A stretch of 64,000 bases of DNA. It comes from Cyanobacteria bacterium REEB67. GTDB lineage: Bacteria > Cyanobacteriota > Vampirovibrionia > Obscuribacterales > Obscuribacteraceae. The stretch covers positions 67,001 through 131,000 of the forward strand of contig JAGXAB010000002.1 of the NCBI GenBank assembly GCA_018971775.1. Direction: 5' to 3'. Both the position numbers and the translations under genes were made by a program. Below, piece after piece: positions 57,308 to 64,000 of this stretch (position 1 is the first letter of the stretch; each line of letters begins with the position of its first letter). The notes under the pieces were generated by a model. The model was not told the DNA's origin. It made no database searches and saw only the letters and a list, made by a program, of their open reading frames with translations.

Positions 57308-58495
57308 ATGCAACCTACCCGCCAGTTCAACCTTACTTCGATTCGCCGGGATGCCTGGATAGAAGTCGATTTGACCAGCCTCGAGCACAACCTGAAAGTG
57401 CTGCGCTTGGGCCTTGCCGCCGCAAACGCAAAAGCGGAAGAGGCAAAAGGACAGCATCCTCATGGACCGGCCCTCATGGCAGTCGTGAAGAGCGATGCCT
57501 ACGGCCATGGAGCCGTGGCCCTCGCCCAGCTCTTCGCCGCCATCGCTGTCGACTATCTGGGGGTAGCCTCTGTCGATGAGGGCTGCCAGATCCGCGACGC
57601 CGGCGTCAATCTGCCGATTCTCATCCTCAGCCCGACGCCATCCTGGGCCATCGCCAGCGCCCTGGAATATGCTTTGGACATCACCGTTTCAACCGAAAAG
57701 CAATTGCTGGACATCGGTGAAAAAGCCAAGAGCATGGACCTGACCGCCAATATACATTTAAAGGTAGATACCGGCATGCACCGGCTAGGAGTATCAATCG
57801 ACCGCCTGCCCAAAATTCTCGATAGTCTTCGCCAATTTGAGGCAAGCGGCGCCATCCGGCTGGTCAGCGTTTACAGCCATCTGGCCAATGCCGCCGACGA
57901 GAGCAAAGTACTCGAGCAAAAGCATATTTTCGATCAAGCCGTGCAGTTGACCAGGCCGCTCTTTCCAAAAACGACTTATCACTTCGCTTCATCCGAAGCG
58001 GCGACACGCTTCCCCAGCTGTCATTACGACATGGTGCGCATCGGCCTTTATCTCTATGGGCTTGAACCAAATACAGTATCAAGAGATTTGCAACCGGTGC
58101 TCGCCGTGCGCGCCAGGATCAATCACATCAGCCGCATCGAGGCTGGAGAGCGTGTCGGCTACGGACACACCTGGCAGGCGATGCGTACAACAAAACTGGC
58201 AGCCATACCGATCGGTTATGCCGACGGTGTCGATCGCGGTCTTTCCAATCATATGAAAGGCCTGATCATGGGCCAAAAAATCGATCAGGTTGGTCGGATC
58301 AGCATGGACCAGATGCTCTTTGACATCACTGACGTGCCGCAGGCGGAAGAAGGCGACGTCATTACTCTGATCGGCAACGATGGTCAAAACACACTTTACT
58401 TGAGCGAATGGGCCGTGCATCTTGATACCATTACATACGAATTGGCCTGCCGACTGAGAGCTCGCTTGCCGCGCGTCTATACACGGCACAAATAA
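57308..58495 (+). CDS. alr: alanine racemase
   Basis: Alr makes D-alanine for peptidoglycan. The 395-residue PLP enzyme has the cofactor Lys61 in AVVKSDAYGHG, MVRIGLYLYGL, the catalytic Tyr in ERVGYGHTW, and YADGVDRGLSN with VGRISMDQMLFD. An insertion of ~15 Ala/Glu/Lys residues just before the PLP motif is not usual. The two catalytic bases (Lys and Tyr) are both present. It leads the plus-strand run alr-nadD-yqeK. Confidence 0.95.
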   Translation: MQPTRQFNLTSIRRDAWIEVDLTSLEHNLKVLRLGLAAANAKAEEAKGQHPHGPALMAVVKSDAYGHGAVALAQLFAAIAVDYLGVASVDEGCQIRDAGVNLPILILSPTPSWAIASALEYALDITVSTEKQLLDIGEKAKSMDLTANIHLKVDTGMHRLGVSIDRLPKILDSLRQFEASGAIRLVSVYSHLANAADESKVLEQKHIFDQAVQLTRPLFPKTTYHFASSEAATRFPSCHYDMVRIGLYLYGLEPNTVSRDLQPVLAVRARINHISRIEAGERVGYGHTWQAMRTTKLAAIPIGYADGVDRGLSNHMKGLIMGQKIDQVGRISMDQMLFDITDVPQAEEGDVITLIGNDGQNTLYLSEWAVHLDTITYELACRLRARLPRVYTRHK

Positions 58496-58542
58496 TCACC
58501 TCTTCCTTTATCACCACCGGAAACCACGGCGCGGAAACCACA

Positions 58543-59265
58543 ATGAACGAAATCGGCTTATTTTGCGGCACCTTCAACCCGATCCATTTGGGCCATCTGC
58601 TGATCGCCGAATGTGCAAGAGATCAATTCAAACTGGCTAAAGTGATTTTCGTCACCAGTCCGATGCCGCCCCATCGCTCCGGCGGCCTCTTGCCCGGCTG
58701 GGATAGACACGCCATGGTGGTAGCAGCCATTGCCGGCAACGAAAATTTCGAAGCCTCCACCGTCGAACTCGAGCGTCCCGGCCCTTCATATACTATCGAT
58801 ACGGTCAAACAAATCCGCTCTCTCTACAATGATGACGTGCGCATCAGTTTGATCATCGGCGGCGACAATGTGCCCTTTCTCAAAGAGTGGCACCACGCCA
58901 ACGAACTGACTACACTCTGCCGCCTCCTCGTCGCCCCACGGCTGCGCTATGCCTCGGACAATATCGGCCAGACCAACGGCAATAAAAACGGCGGCGAAAA
59001 CACGGTCCTAAAGACGATCGAGGACGGCAGGAGCGGCGAAGGCGGAAAGGGCAAAATAAATAGACAAAGCAGCGTCGAAGCGCAGGCCGCAAACTTGCCT
59101 GGCGCCGACCTTACAGTGATCGACTTTCCTGGCATCGCCATTTCGGCTTCGACGATCCGTAAACGCATCGAGGCCGGACAATCGGTACTATATATGGTGC
59201 CCCCCTCCGTCAATAAAATCATCATCGCCAAAAAATATTTCATGACAGAGAGTAAAAAGCCGTGA
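58543..59265 (+). CDS. nadD: nicotinate-nucleotide adenylyltransferase
   Basis: NadD adenylates nicotinate mononucleotide in NAD synthesis. The 240-residue protein has LFCGTFNPIHLGHLLIA with the nucleotidyltransferase (T/H)xGH signature, PPHR, SLIIGGDNVPFLKEW and ISASTIRKRIEAG. A hydrophilic insert of ~40 residues (about 145-185, rich in Gly, Asn and Lys: NKNGGENTV, SGEGGKGKINRQ) interrupts the fold between the GGDN region and the final strand. The gene overlaps yqeK by four bases, a common nadD-yqeK pairing. Confidence 0.94.
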   Translation: MNEIGLFCGTFNPIHLGHLLIAECARDQFKLAKVIFVTSPMPPHRSGGLLPGWDRHAMVVAAIAGNENFEASTVELERPGPSYTIDTVKQIRSLYNDDVRISLIIGGDNVPFLKEWHHANELTTLCRLLVAPRLRYASDNIGQTNGNKNGGENTVLKTIEDGRSGEGGKGKINRQSSVEAQAANLPGADLTVIDFPGIAISASTIRKRIEAGQSVLYMVPPSVNKIIIAKKYFMTESKKP

Positions 59266-60029
59266 GCGCAAAAAACATTGAACAGGGCGAAAAGACAATC
59301 GCAGTCAGCGGAGTGCCAGCCTCTCTCACCCTTGATTTTGCCCGGGAATGGGCTCTGGCCCGCGTCTCAAAAAAACGTGCAGACCATGTCGTCGGCGTCC
59401 AGAAAGTCGGAAAAAAACTGGCCCGCCTGGCCGGCCTGGATAGGCAGGATCAATTTATCGTCGAGCTGGCCTGCCTCCTGCACGACGCCTGCAAAGAATT
59501 CAAAGACGCAAAATTGGTCGAGCTGGCCGCGGCCGGTGGACTGCAGCCCAATCAGGTCGAACAGGTAAACGGCCATTTACTCCATGGTCCAGTGGCCGCA
59601 CTCGTCGTCCGCGACGAACTCGCCGTCAGCAATGAAGCAGTCCTTGCCGCCATAACCGAACACACCCTGGGCAATCGTCCAATGTCCGATATATCTAAAA
59701 TCGTCTTTTTAGCGGATTGCCTCGAAGAAAGCAGACCCAAAGACTATACGCGCCCAATCTGGCAAGCACTGGAAACCCCCGCCGCCACAGGGGATGGCCC
59801 TGCCTCACAGAGAGCGAATGCGAATCAATCCGACCGGGATGACAAGAAGAAAAAAGCAAACGAAGTGGAAGCCACGAGCGCTCCCGTCAATTTAGATAAC
59901 GCCATGCTTGTCGCCCTGGACCTTGGCCTGGCACAGCTTTTGGACTCTCGCCGGGCGATTCATCCGAAGACTGTGGATGTCAGAAACTATTTTCTGGGTA
60001 TAGTTAGAGCGTCCGCGAAAACCATATAA
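59262..60029 (+). CDS. yqeK: HD-domain hydrolase, YqeK (Ap4A hydrolase) family
   Basis: A 255-residue metal-dependent HD-domain protein; the YqeK family hydrolyses diadenosine tetraphosphate symmetrically to ADP. Seen: an early His in RADHVVGVQKV, ACLLHDACKEF (the HD pair), NGHLLHGPVAA and AAITEHTLGNRPMS, then VFLADCLEESR, all in family order. After ~190 there is a charged insert (ANQSDRDDKKKKANEVEA). GTG start overlapping nadD by four bases. It may link nucleotide stress with NAD metabolism, following the known neighbourhood. Confidence 0.92.
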   Translation: MSAKNIEQGEKTIAVSGVPASLTLDFAREWALARVSKKRADHVVGVQKVGKKLARLAGLDRQDQFIVELACLLHDACKEFKDAKLVELAAAGGLQPNQVEQVNGHLLHGPVAALVVRDELAVSNEAVLAAITEHTLGNRPMSDISKIVFLADCLEESRPKDYTRPIWQALETPAATGDGPASQRANANQSDRDDKKKKANEVEATSAPVNLDNAMLVALDLGLAQLLDSRRAIHPKTVDVRNYFLGIVRASAKTI

Positions 60030-60061
60030 ACTATATGCGCACATCGAGTTTGAGGAATGAA

Positions 60062-60988
60062 ATGTCAAATAAGCTAGGTCACGGCTTCTGGGAAAATTTA
60101 TCGTCGGCAAAGTTAGCGGCTGCCTTGCTGCTGGCCTCGTCTATTTCGCTGACGGGCCTCTCCAATCTCAGCGCCGCCGTCATGGCGCAGACCAACGGCA
60201 CTGACTCGATGGGCGTAGTCGCCGTACCGGCCGGCGGCAGCAGTGCAAACAGTAATGGCTCCTCACAAGCCTCCGGCAGTGCATCGTCGAGCGCTGCAGG
60301 AGCGGCTGCAACCGCCGCCGCATCAAACGCCGCTTCGGCTGCGACAAATACAGACGCAACGAGCGCTGGCAGTGCCGCTTCCAGCGAAACGACTGGTCTC
60401 TGGACCGCTCCCAAATATGCCGTCAAAGAAATACCACAGGCAAAACCAGCGACAAAGTCCACGACAACAACAACAACAACAACAACTCCGGCGGCTACAT
60501 CCAACAGCACCATTTATGATGATAAAGAAGCAAAGGATTTTGCCGACAAAGTCACCATGCCACAGTATGTCTGGACTCGTAACGACAAGGCGACAAAAGG
60601 GCAGAAGACCGACGCTCTCAACGCCAGCAAAGAGATGTCGGCTTACAACAAACAACTGGTCGAAAAATTCGTCGCCAATATGGTCGTGCCCAACAACGCT
60701 ACGCTCGTGGAAAGCAGCCAGTCCAAATATCTCTATTTGATCAGCTTCACCATCGATGCTAAAGGCAAAATCAGTCACATCAACTCGGAAAAGACCTACG
60801 GCAACTTCAACGCCGTCAATCTCGCCGACGACGATGAAAACAAAACGATGACAAATGCCATCACCCAGGCTTTGAGCAAGTGTTCACCGCTGGCGGTACC
60901 ACCAGCCGGTATCGCTCCCTGGTACATGCTGCTCAGATTTGAGCCGAATACAGGCAAAGTCTACGTAGCCAATCTCAACACGATTTAA
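60062..60988 (+). CDS. exported protein with TonB-C-like domain and low-complexity linker
   Basis: A ~308-residue protein starting MSNKLGHGFWENL with a signal-like hydrophobic segment (AAALLLASSISLTGLSNL). A Ser/Ala/Gly/Thr-rich region fills ~60-125, then a poly-Thr stretch encoded by an ACA repeat. The last ~130 residues resemble a TonB C-terminal domain: LYLISFTIDAKGKISHINSEK, then LSKCSPLAVPP and WYMLLRFEPNTGKVYV. GAGG lies 8 nt before the ATG. TonB energy transduction is not proven; in related genomes such domains appear in many exported proteins of unknown role. A good terminator follows. Confidence 0.75.
   Translation: MSNKLGHGFWENLSSAKLAAALLLASSISLTGLSNLSAAVMAQTNGTDSMGVVAVPAGGSSANSNGSSQASGSASSSAAGAAATAAASNAASAATNTDATSAGSAASSETTGLWTAPKYAVKEIPQAKPATKSTTTTTTTTTPAATSNSTIYDDKEAKDFADKVTMPQYVWTRNDKATKGQKTDALNASKEMSAYNKQLVEKFVANMVVPNNATLVESSQSKYLYLISFTIDAKGKISHINSEKTYGNFNAVNLADDDENKTMTNAITQALSKCSPLAVPPAGIAPWYMLLRFEPNTGKVYVANLNTI
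60462..60486. repeat. ACA trinucleotide repeat in coding sequence
   Basis: About eight ACA units code for Thr within the exported protein at 60062. Such a tract can slip during replication, always in frame here. Confidence 0.75.
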
Positions 60989-61026
60989 AGACCAGGACTG
61001 CTTTTCAGAAAAATCGACCATCAAAG

Positions 61027-61058
61027 AACCGGAGTCTTGTACTAAGATTCCGGTTTTT
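61027..61058 (+). terminator. terminator after the TonB-C-like gene
   Basis: AACCGGA-G-TCTT pairs with AAGA-T-TCCGGTT around GTACT, followed by TTT. It overlaps the last codons of the convergent small membrane protein gene. Confidence 0.75.
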
Positions 61059-61344
61059 CGTCGCCACTGACAGCGGCACCGGCGCTGCCCAGAGCAGCGG
61101 CGGCGCGCGCCTTTTCTTCAGCTAAAGCCTGCTCCATGCTGGTCGCCTCATCGAGCTTGGCCAGGGAAAACATAGCCAGACCAAAGAGGGTCATGAGAAT
61201 GCCCCAGATGATGTCAAAATTTATAGGCAATTGACCGAAGCTCGTCGGGATAGCGCCCATCGGCTTGGTGCTGTAGCCCCAGCCGGCGATCATTATCCCG
61301 AGGATGAAGAAAAGCGCTCCGATAGGTAATCTGACGTCCAGCAA
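61042..61344 (-). CDS. small membrane protein, probable symporter partner
   Basis: A 100-residue protein with two hydrophobic helices (LPIGALFFILGIMIAGWGY and IIWGILMTLFGLAMFSL) and an Ala/Glu-rich cytoplasmic-looking tail (EQALAEEKARAAAALG). It starts 12 nt after the stop of the sodium:solute symporter. Small two-helix proteins of this look occur next to such symporters, as recalled, and are thought to be accessory subunits. It ends inside the terminator of the convergent gene. Confidence 0.7.
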   Translation of the reverse strand: MLDVRLPIGALFFILGIMIAGWGYSTKPMGAIPTSFGQLPINFDIIWGILMTLFGLAMFSLAKLDEATSMEQALAEEKARAAAALGSAGAAVSGDEKPES

Positions 61345-61356
61345 AAGAGCTCCCCT

Positions 61357-63015
61357 TTAATAGAAAAGGTAGTTGAGATAGGCGGTGACTGTGAGCAAGA
61401 TGACGCCCCAGAAGCCGGGTTTGGCAAAAATCGATTCTCGCGCGGCAACGGCACCGCCCTCGACGCTGCTGTCGCGCACGCCGAAGCAAAGATTTTTGAG
61501 CTCCGACTCGGCTTTAGGCTTGGTCAAATAAGAAATCATGATCGTCAAAATAAAACAAACAGTCCAGGCCACAATCGAGCGGTGGAAATTGCCAATCATC
61601 TCCGACTTGTAGGTGAGATTGCCGTGCAAAGTGAGGATGTAATGAAGGATGGCAGCCCCGGTGCCGCCCAGCAAGCCGCTGAAGGCGCCTACGCCTGTGG
61701 CTCGCTTCCAGAACATACCGAGCAGGAATGTGGCGAAAAGCGGGGCATTGAAGAAGGAAAAAATCAGCTGCATGTAGTCCATGATCGAGTCATGGCTCAT
61801 AACCAGATAAGCGGTGCCGACGCTGATGATAATACCGCCGGCGGTAGCAGCCTTACCCATCCACAAATAGTGCTGGTCCGATTTATTTTTGGCGATGTAG
61901 CTCTGATAGATATCGAAGGTCCAGACCGTATTGAAGGCGGTGACGTTACCGGCCATGCCGGACATGAAGCTGGCCAGAAGGGCGGTGATGCCAAGCCCCA
62001 ACAAGCCGCTCGGATAGAGGGCTTGCAAAAGATGCGGGATAGCCATGTTGAAGGACCAATCGGTCTTGTCCGAGCCGAGGTTCGGGAAGAGAATAATCGC
62101 CAGCAAACCGGGAAAAACGGTAAGAATCGGAAAAAGGATTTTCGGAAAGGCAGCGATGATCGGTGTCATCTGAGCGGCTTTCAAATCTTTGGCGGCAAGA
62201 GCGCGCTGGATGACGAGGAAGTCGGTGCACCAGTAACCGAAGGAGAGAACGAAACCAAGACCGGCGATCAGTCCGAGGAAATCGGCACCCATCGGGTTGC
62301 CGGCACCGGGCACTTCCAGCCAGAGATGGGAGAAGCCTGGGTTGGTGAAACGCGAAGCGATATCGCTCCAGTTGCCGAAACGCAAAAGCCCCATAATCGT
62401 CACCGGCATCAAGCCGAAGAAGATCAAGAAAAACTGCATCACTTCGTTATAGATAGAAGAGGTCAGACCACCGGTAATCGTGTAGGCAAGCACGACGAGC
62501 GCCGCCATGCCGATCGACAGATTCATGTCCCAGCCAAGCATACTCTTGAAAACAAGAGCCATAGCGTAAAGGTTGATACCGGACATGAGCACCGTCATCA
62601 CCGCAAAAGATATGGCGTTCAGGGCGCGAGTCGGCTCATTGAAGCGCTTGCGCAGATACTCGGGAACGGAGCGAATATTGGACTTATAGTAAAAGGGCAT
62701 CATGTAGACGGCCACGAAAACCATGGCCGGGATCGCTCCCAGCCAGTAGAAGTGGCAGGTCATCATGCCGTACTGGGCACCGTTGGCGGCCATGCCCATG
62801 ACTTCGATCGCCCCCAGGTTGGCCGACAAAAATGCCAATCCGGTGACCCAGCTCGGGATGCCCCGGCCAGCCTGGAGGAAATCTTTGGAGCTCTTCATGC
62901 TCTTTTTGAGATGGAAACCGATTCCCAGCACAAAGACAAAGTAAACGGCGACTATGGCATAGTCAATCCACTCGAGAATGATTTTGCCGTCAGGAGTGAT
63001 ATTTGATGGGCCCAA
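61357..63015 (-). CDS. sodium:solute symporter (SSS family)
   Basis: A 552-residue Na+-coupled transporter with about 13-14 hydrophobic helices. The SSS signature region reads LGIGFHLKKSMKSSKDFLQAGRGIPSW near the N terminus, then LSANLGAIEVMGMAANGAQYG, PEYLRKRFN and later GLGITALLASFMSGMAGNVTAFNTVW, which contains the conserved loop of SGLT-type sugar transporters. The substrate is probably a sugar or related solute, by resemblance to vSGLT; this is not certain. The TTG start at 63015 is close behind ssb (2 nt). A small two-helix protein follows. Confidence 0.92.
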   Translation of the reverse strand: MGPSNITPDGKIILEWIDYAIVAVYFVFVLGIGFHLKKSMKSSKDFLQAGRGIPSWVTGLAFLSANLGAIEVMGMAANGAQYGMMTCHFYWLGAIPAMVFVAVYMMPFYYKSNIRSVPEYLRKRFNEPTRALNAISFAVMTVLMSGINLYAMALVFKSMLGWDMNLSIGMAALVVLAYTITGGLTSSIYNEVMQFFLIFFGLMPVTIMGLLRFGNWSDIASRFTNPGFSHLWLEVPGAGNPMGADFLGLIAGLGFVLSFGYWCTDFLVIQRALAAKDLKAAQMTPIIAAFPKILFPILTVFPGLLAIILFPNLGSDKTDWSFNMAIPHLLQALYPSGLLGLGITALLASFMSGMAGNVTAFNTVWTFDIYQSYIAKNKSDQHYLWMGKAATAGGIIISVGTAYLVMSHDSIMDYMQLIFSFFNAPLFATFLLGMFWKRATGVGAFSGLLGGTGAAILHYILTLHGNLTYKSEMIGNFHRSIVAWTVCFILTIMISYLTKPKAESELKNLCFGVRDSSVEGGAVAARESIFAKPGFWGVILLTVTAYLNYLFY

Positions 63016-63017
63016 GG

Positions 63018-63371
63018 CTAGTTGAAGTCCTGCTGGTTAAAGTCGCCACCACCGGCCGAATCGCGCTTGCTGCCGAGCAGTCTCAGACCACTGGCATGCA
63101 CGACGGGCTTGACGTTTTTATTGCCACCATCGTCGGTCCACTTGTTGAAATCGAGGCGACCTTCGATACCGATCAAACTGCCTTTGCGCACGTATTCGCC
63201 GGCGATCTCGGCCTGACGGCCCCAGATCTCGATGTCAAACCAATCGGTTTCTTTTTCCTTGGTCGGGCGATTGACGGCCAGACTGAAACTGGTCTTGACG
63301 CGGCCCGATTCGAAGTAACGCATTTCTGGGTCACGACCGGCCCGACCAACCAGAACAATTGAATTGACCAT
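63018..63371 (-). CDS. ssb: single-stranded DNA-binding protein
   Basis: A 117-residue OB-fold protein with MVNSIVLVGRAGRDPEMRYF at the start, then SFSLAVNRPTKEKETDWFDIEIWG and RKGSLIGIEGRLDF. It binds single-stranded DNA during replication and repair. The C-terminal tail is very short (GGGDFNQQDFN), lacks a long linker and lacks the usual acidic DDDIPF end; only the DF pattern remains, so contacts to partner proteins may differ. It may be a second, specialised SSB rather than the main one. Confidence 0.9.
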   Translation of the reverse strand: MVNSIVLVGRAGRDPEMRYFESGRVKTSFSLAVNRPTKEKETDWFDIEIWGRQAEIAGEYVRKGSLIGIEGRLDFNKWTDDGGNKNVKPVVHASGLRLLGSKRDSAGGGDFNQQDFN

Positions 63372-63619
63372 TTAGACTCTCCTGAAAAGCACGGGCTGAA
63401 AAGACCGCGCTTCAATCACTGCTTTGTTCCTTGTTACGTGTGTTGAAACGTAACCTGATAAGACTAGCGAAAATTAGGCTCAAATGATCGCCAATAAAGC
63501 GCAAGGCTTGGTGAAAATAATGCGATCTATGTGCAAGAATCAGAATTTAAGCTCTTGACCAATCAACGCCGCGCACCTTGGCAGGCACGAAAAAGAGCAG
63601 GCAACAGTGGGCGAAACGC

Positions 63620-64000
63620 TTGAGCAAAGACAACCAACCAGCCGAGACCATTTATTCACGTAGGCAACCGGCCTGGCATCTGGTCGTCCTTTCGGTCTTC
63701 ACCTTCGGCGTCTACAACTATTACTGGTTCTATAAAAACCTGATCGTTTTGCATGAGCTGCCGCCGGATGGCAAGGGCGAACACTTCTGCATCAAGCACC
63801 CGGCCTTTTCCACTTTTCTTTTCTTCCTGCCGATCGTCGACATGATCATCGCCATGCAATTTTTTGCCCTGATTGGCGCCATCGCTCCTAACAAACAAAG
63901 TCTTTTCCACAATCACGCCACTACCTGTGGCTTTCTTCTGGCACTGGCCTTCGGCGCCCTAGTATTGCTCGGACTTTTGCCCGAGCCTTATCACCTGTTT
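63620..64000 (+). CDS. DUF4234-like membrane protein (partial)
   Basis: An open frame from a TTG at 63620 runs off the right edge. It begins LSKDNQPAETIYSRRQPAW and shows WHLVVLSVFTFGVYNYYWFYKN, the pattern of DUF4234-type proteins, followed by hydrophobic segments (FSTFLFFLPIVDMIIAMQFF, CGFLLALAFGALVLLGL). It is likely a polytopic membrane protein of unknown role. The start is tentative and no ribosome site is clear. Confidence 0.6.
   Translation, partial: MSKDNQPAETIYSRRQPAWHLVVLSVFTFGVYNYYWFYKNLIVLHELPPDGKGEHFCIKHPAFSTFLFFLPIVDMIIAMQFFALIGAIAPNKQSLFHNHATTCGFLLALAFGALVLLGLLPEPYHLF

Noticed and set aside
61582..63006. A 474-codon plus-strand open frame
   Set aside because: It is fully antisense to the sodium:solute symporter, is His/Gly/Glu-rich, and has no ribosome site or family features; the symporter motifs are decisive.

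Overview
The window (about 64 kb, GC-moderate, dense, with many TTG/GTG starts and 1-4 nt gene overlaps) looks like a chromosome piece from a non-photosynthetic relative of cyanobacteria, most likely the Vampirovibrionia/Melainabacteria (Obscuribacterales-like). This is inference. The partial hydrogenase small subunit at the left edge reads almost like cyanobacterial HupS, there is a c6-like cytochrome, MEP-pathway dxr and a tig-clpP-clpX-lon block, and no photosynthesis genes are present. No rRNA, CRISPR array, phage or insertion sequence was seen.

Region 1 (1-10.5 kb) is a [NiFe]-hydrogenase locus. A group 2a-type small subunit runs off the left edge on the minus strand. Divergently, one tightly packed plus-strand operon carries a TPR protein, two tiny membrane proteins, a NifU/Rieske fusion, an NHL-repeat protein and the full maturation set hypF-C-D-E-A-B. 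Region 2 (10.5-21.8 kb) has two unrecognised proteins, a membrane protein, an MFS transporter, a hybrid histidine kinase, dxr, upp, a Ser/Thr kinase-like protein lacking its catalytic Asp, and a DUF202 protein. Region 3 (21.8-29.1 kb, minus strand) has hemQ, a ROK kinase operon with a lipoprotein, and a methionine-branch operon (cystathionine gamma-synthase family plus a catalytic-domain-only aspartokinase). In front of that operon lie a canonical promoter, a Met-rich leader ORF whose start coincides with the predicted transcription start, and a perfect intrinsic terminator; this looks like a methionine attenuator and is the most interesting signal here.

Region 4 (28.6-35 kb) has a secreted protein of eight 11-residue repeats, a secreted GH13 glucosidase, small exported and membrane proteins including two tandem paralogues, and a matrixin-type metalloprotease interrupted by a frameshift. 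Region 5 (35-43 kb) has an aminotransferase/aldehyde dehydrogenase/acyl-CoA dehydrogenase catabolic operon, a three-gene type III polyketide cluster (methyltransferase, FAD oxidoreductase, PKS) and a cytochrome c. Region 6 (43-48.3 kb) has an AI-2E-family permease, a P1B metal ATPase, an unknown protein and a RelE/Phd-type toxin-antitoxin pair with an operator of TGGCCA repeats.

Region 7 (48.3-55 kb) is the proteostasis block lon, clpX, clpP, tig, with unusual tails on Lon and trigger factor. Region 8 (55-64 kb) has tRNA-Gly(GCC), a Gfo/Idh/MocA dehydrogenase, HU, alr, nadD, yqeK, a TonB-C-like exported protein, a sodium:solute symporter with a small partner, ssb and a partial membrane protein at the right edge.
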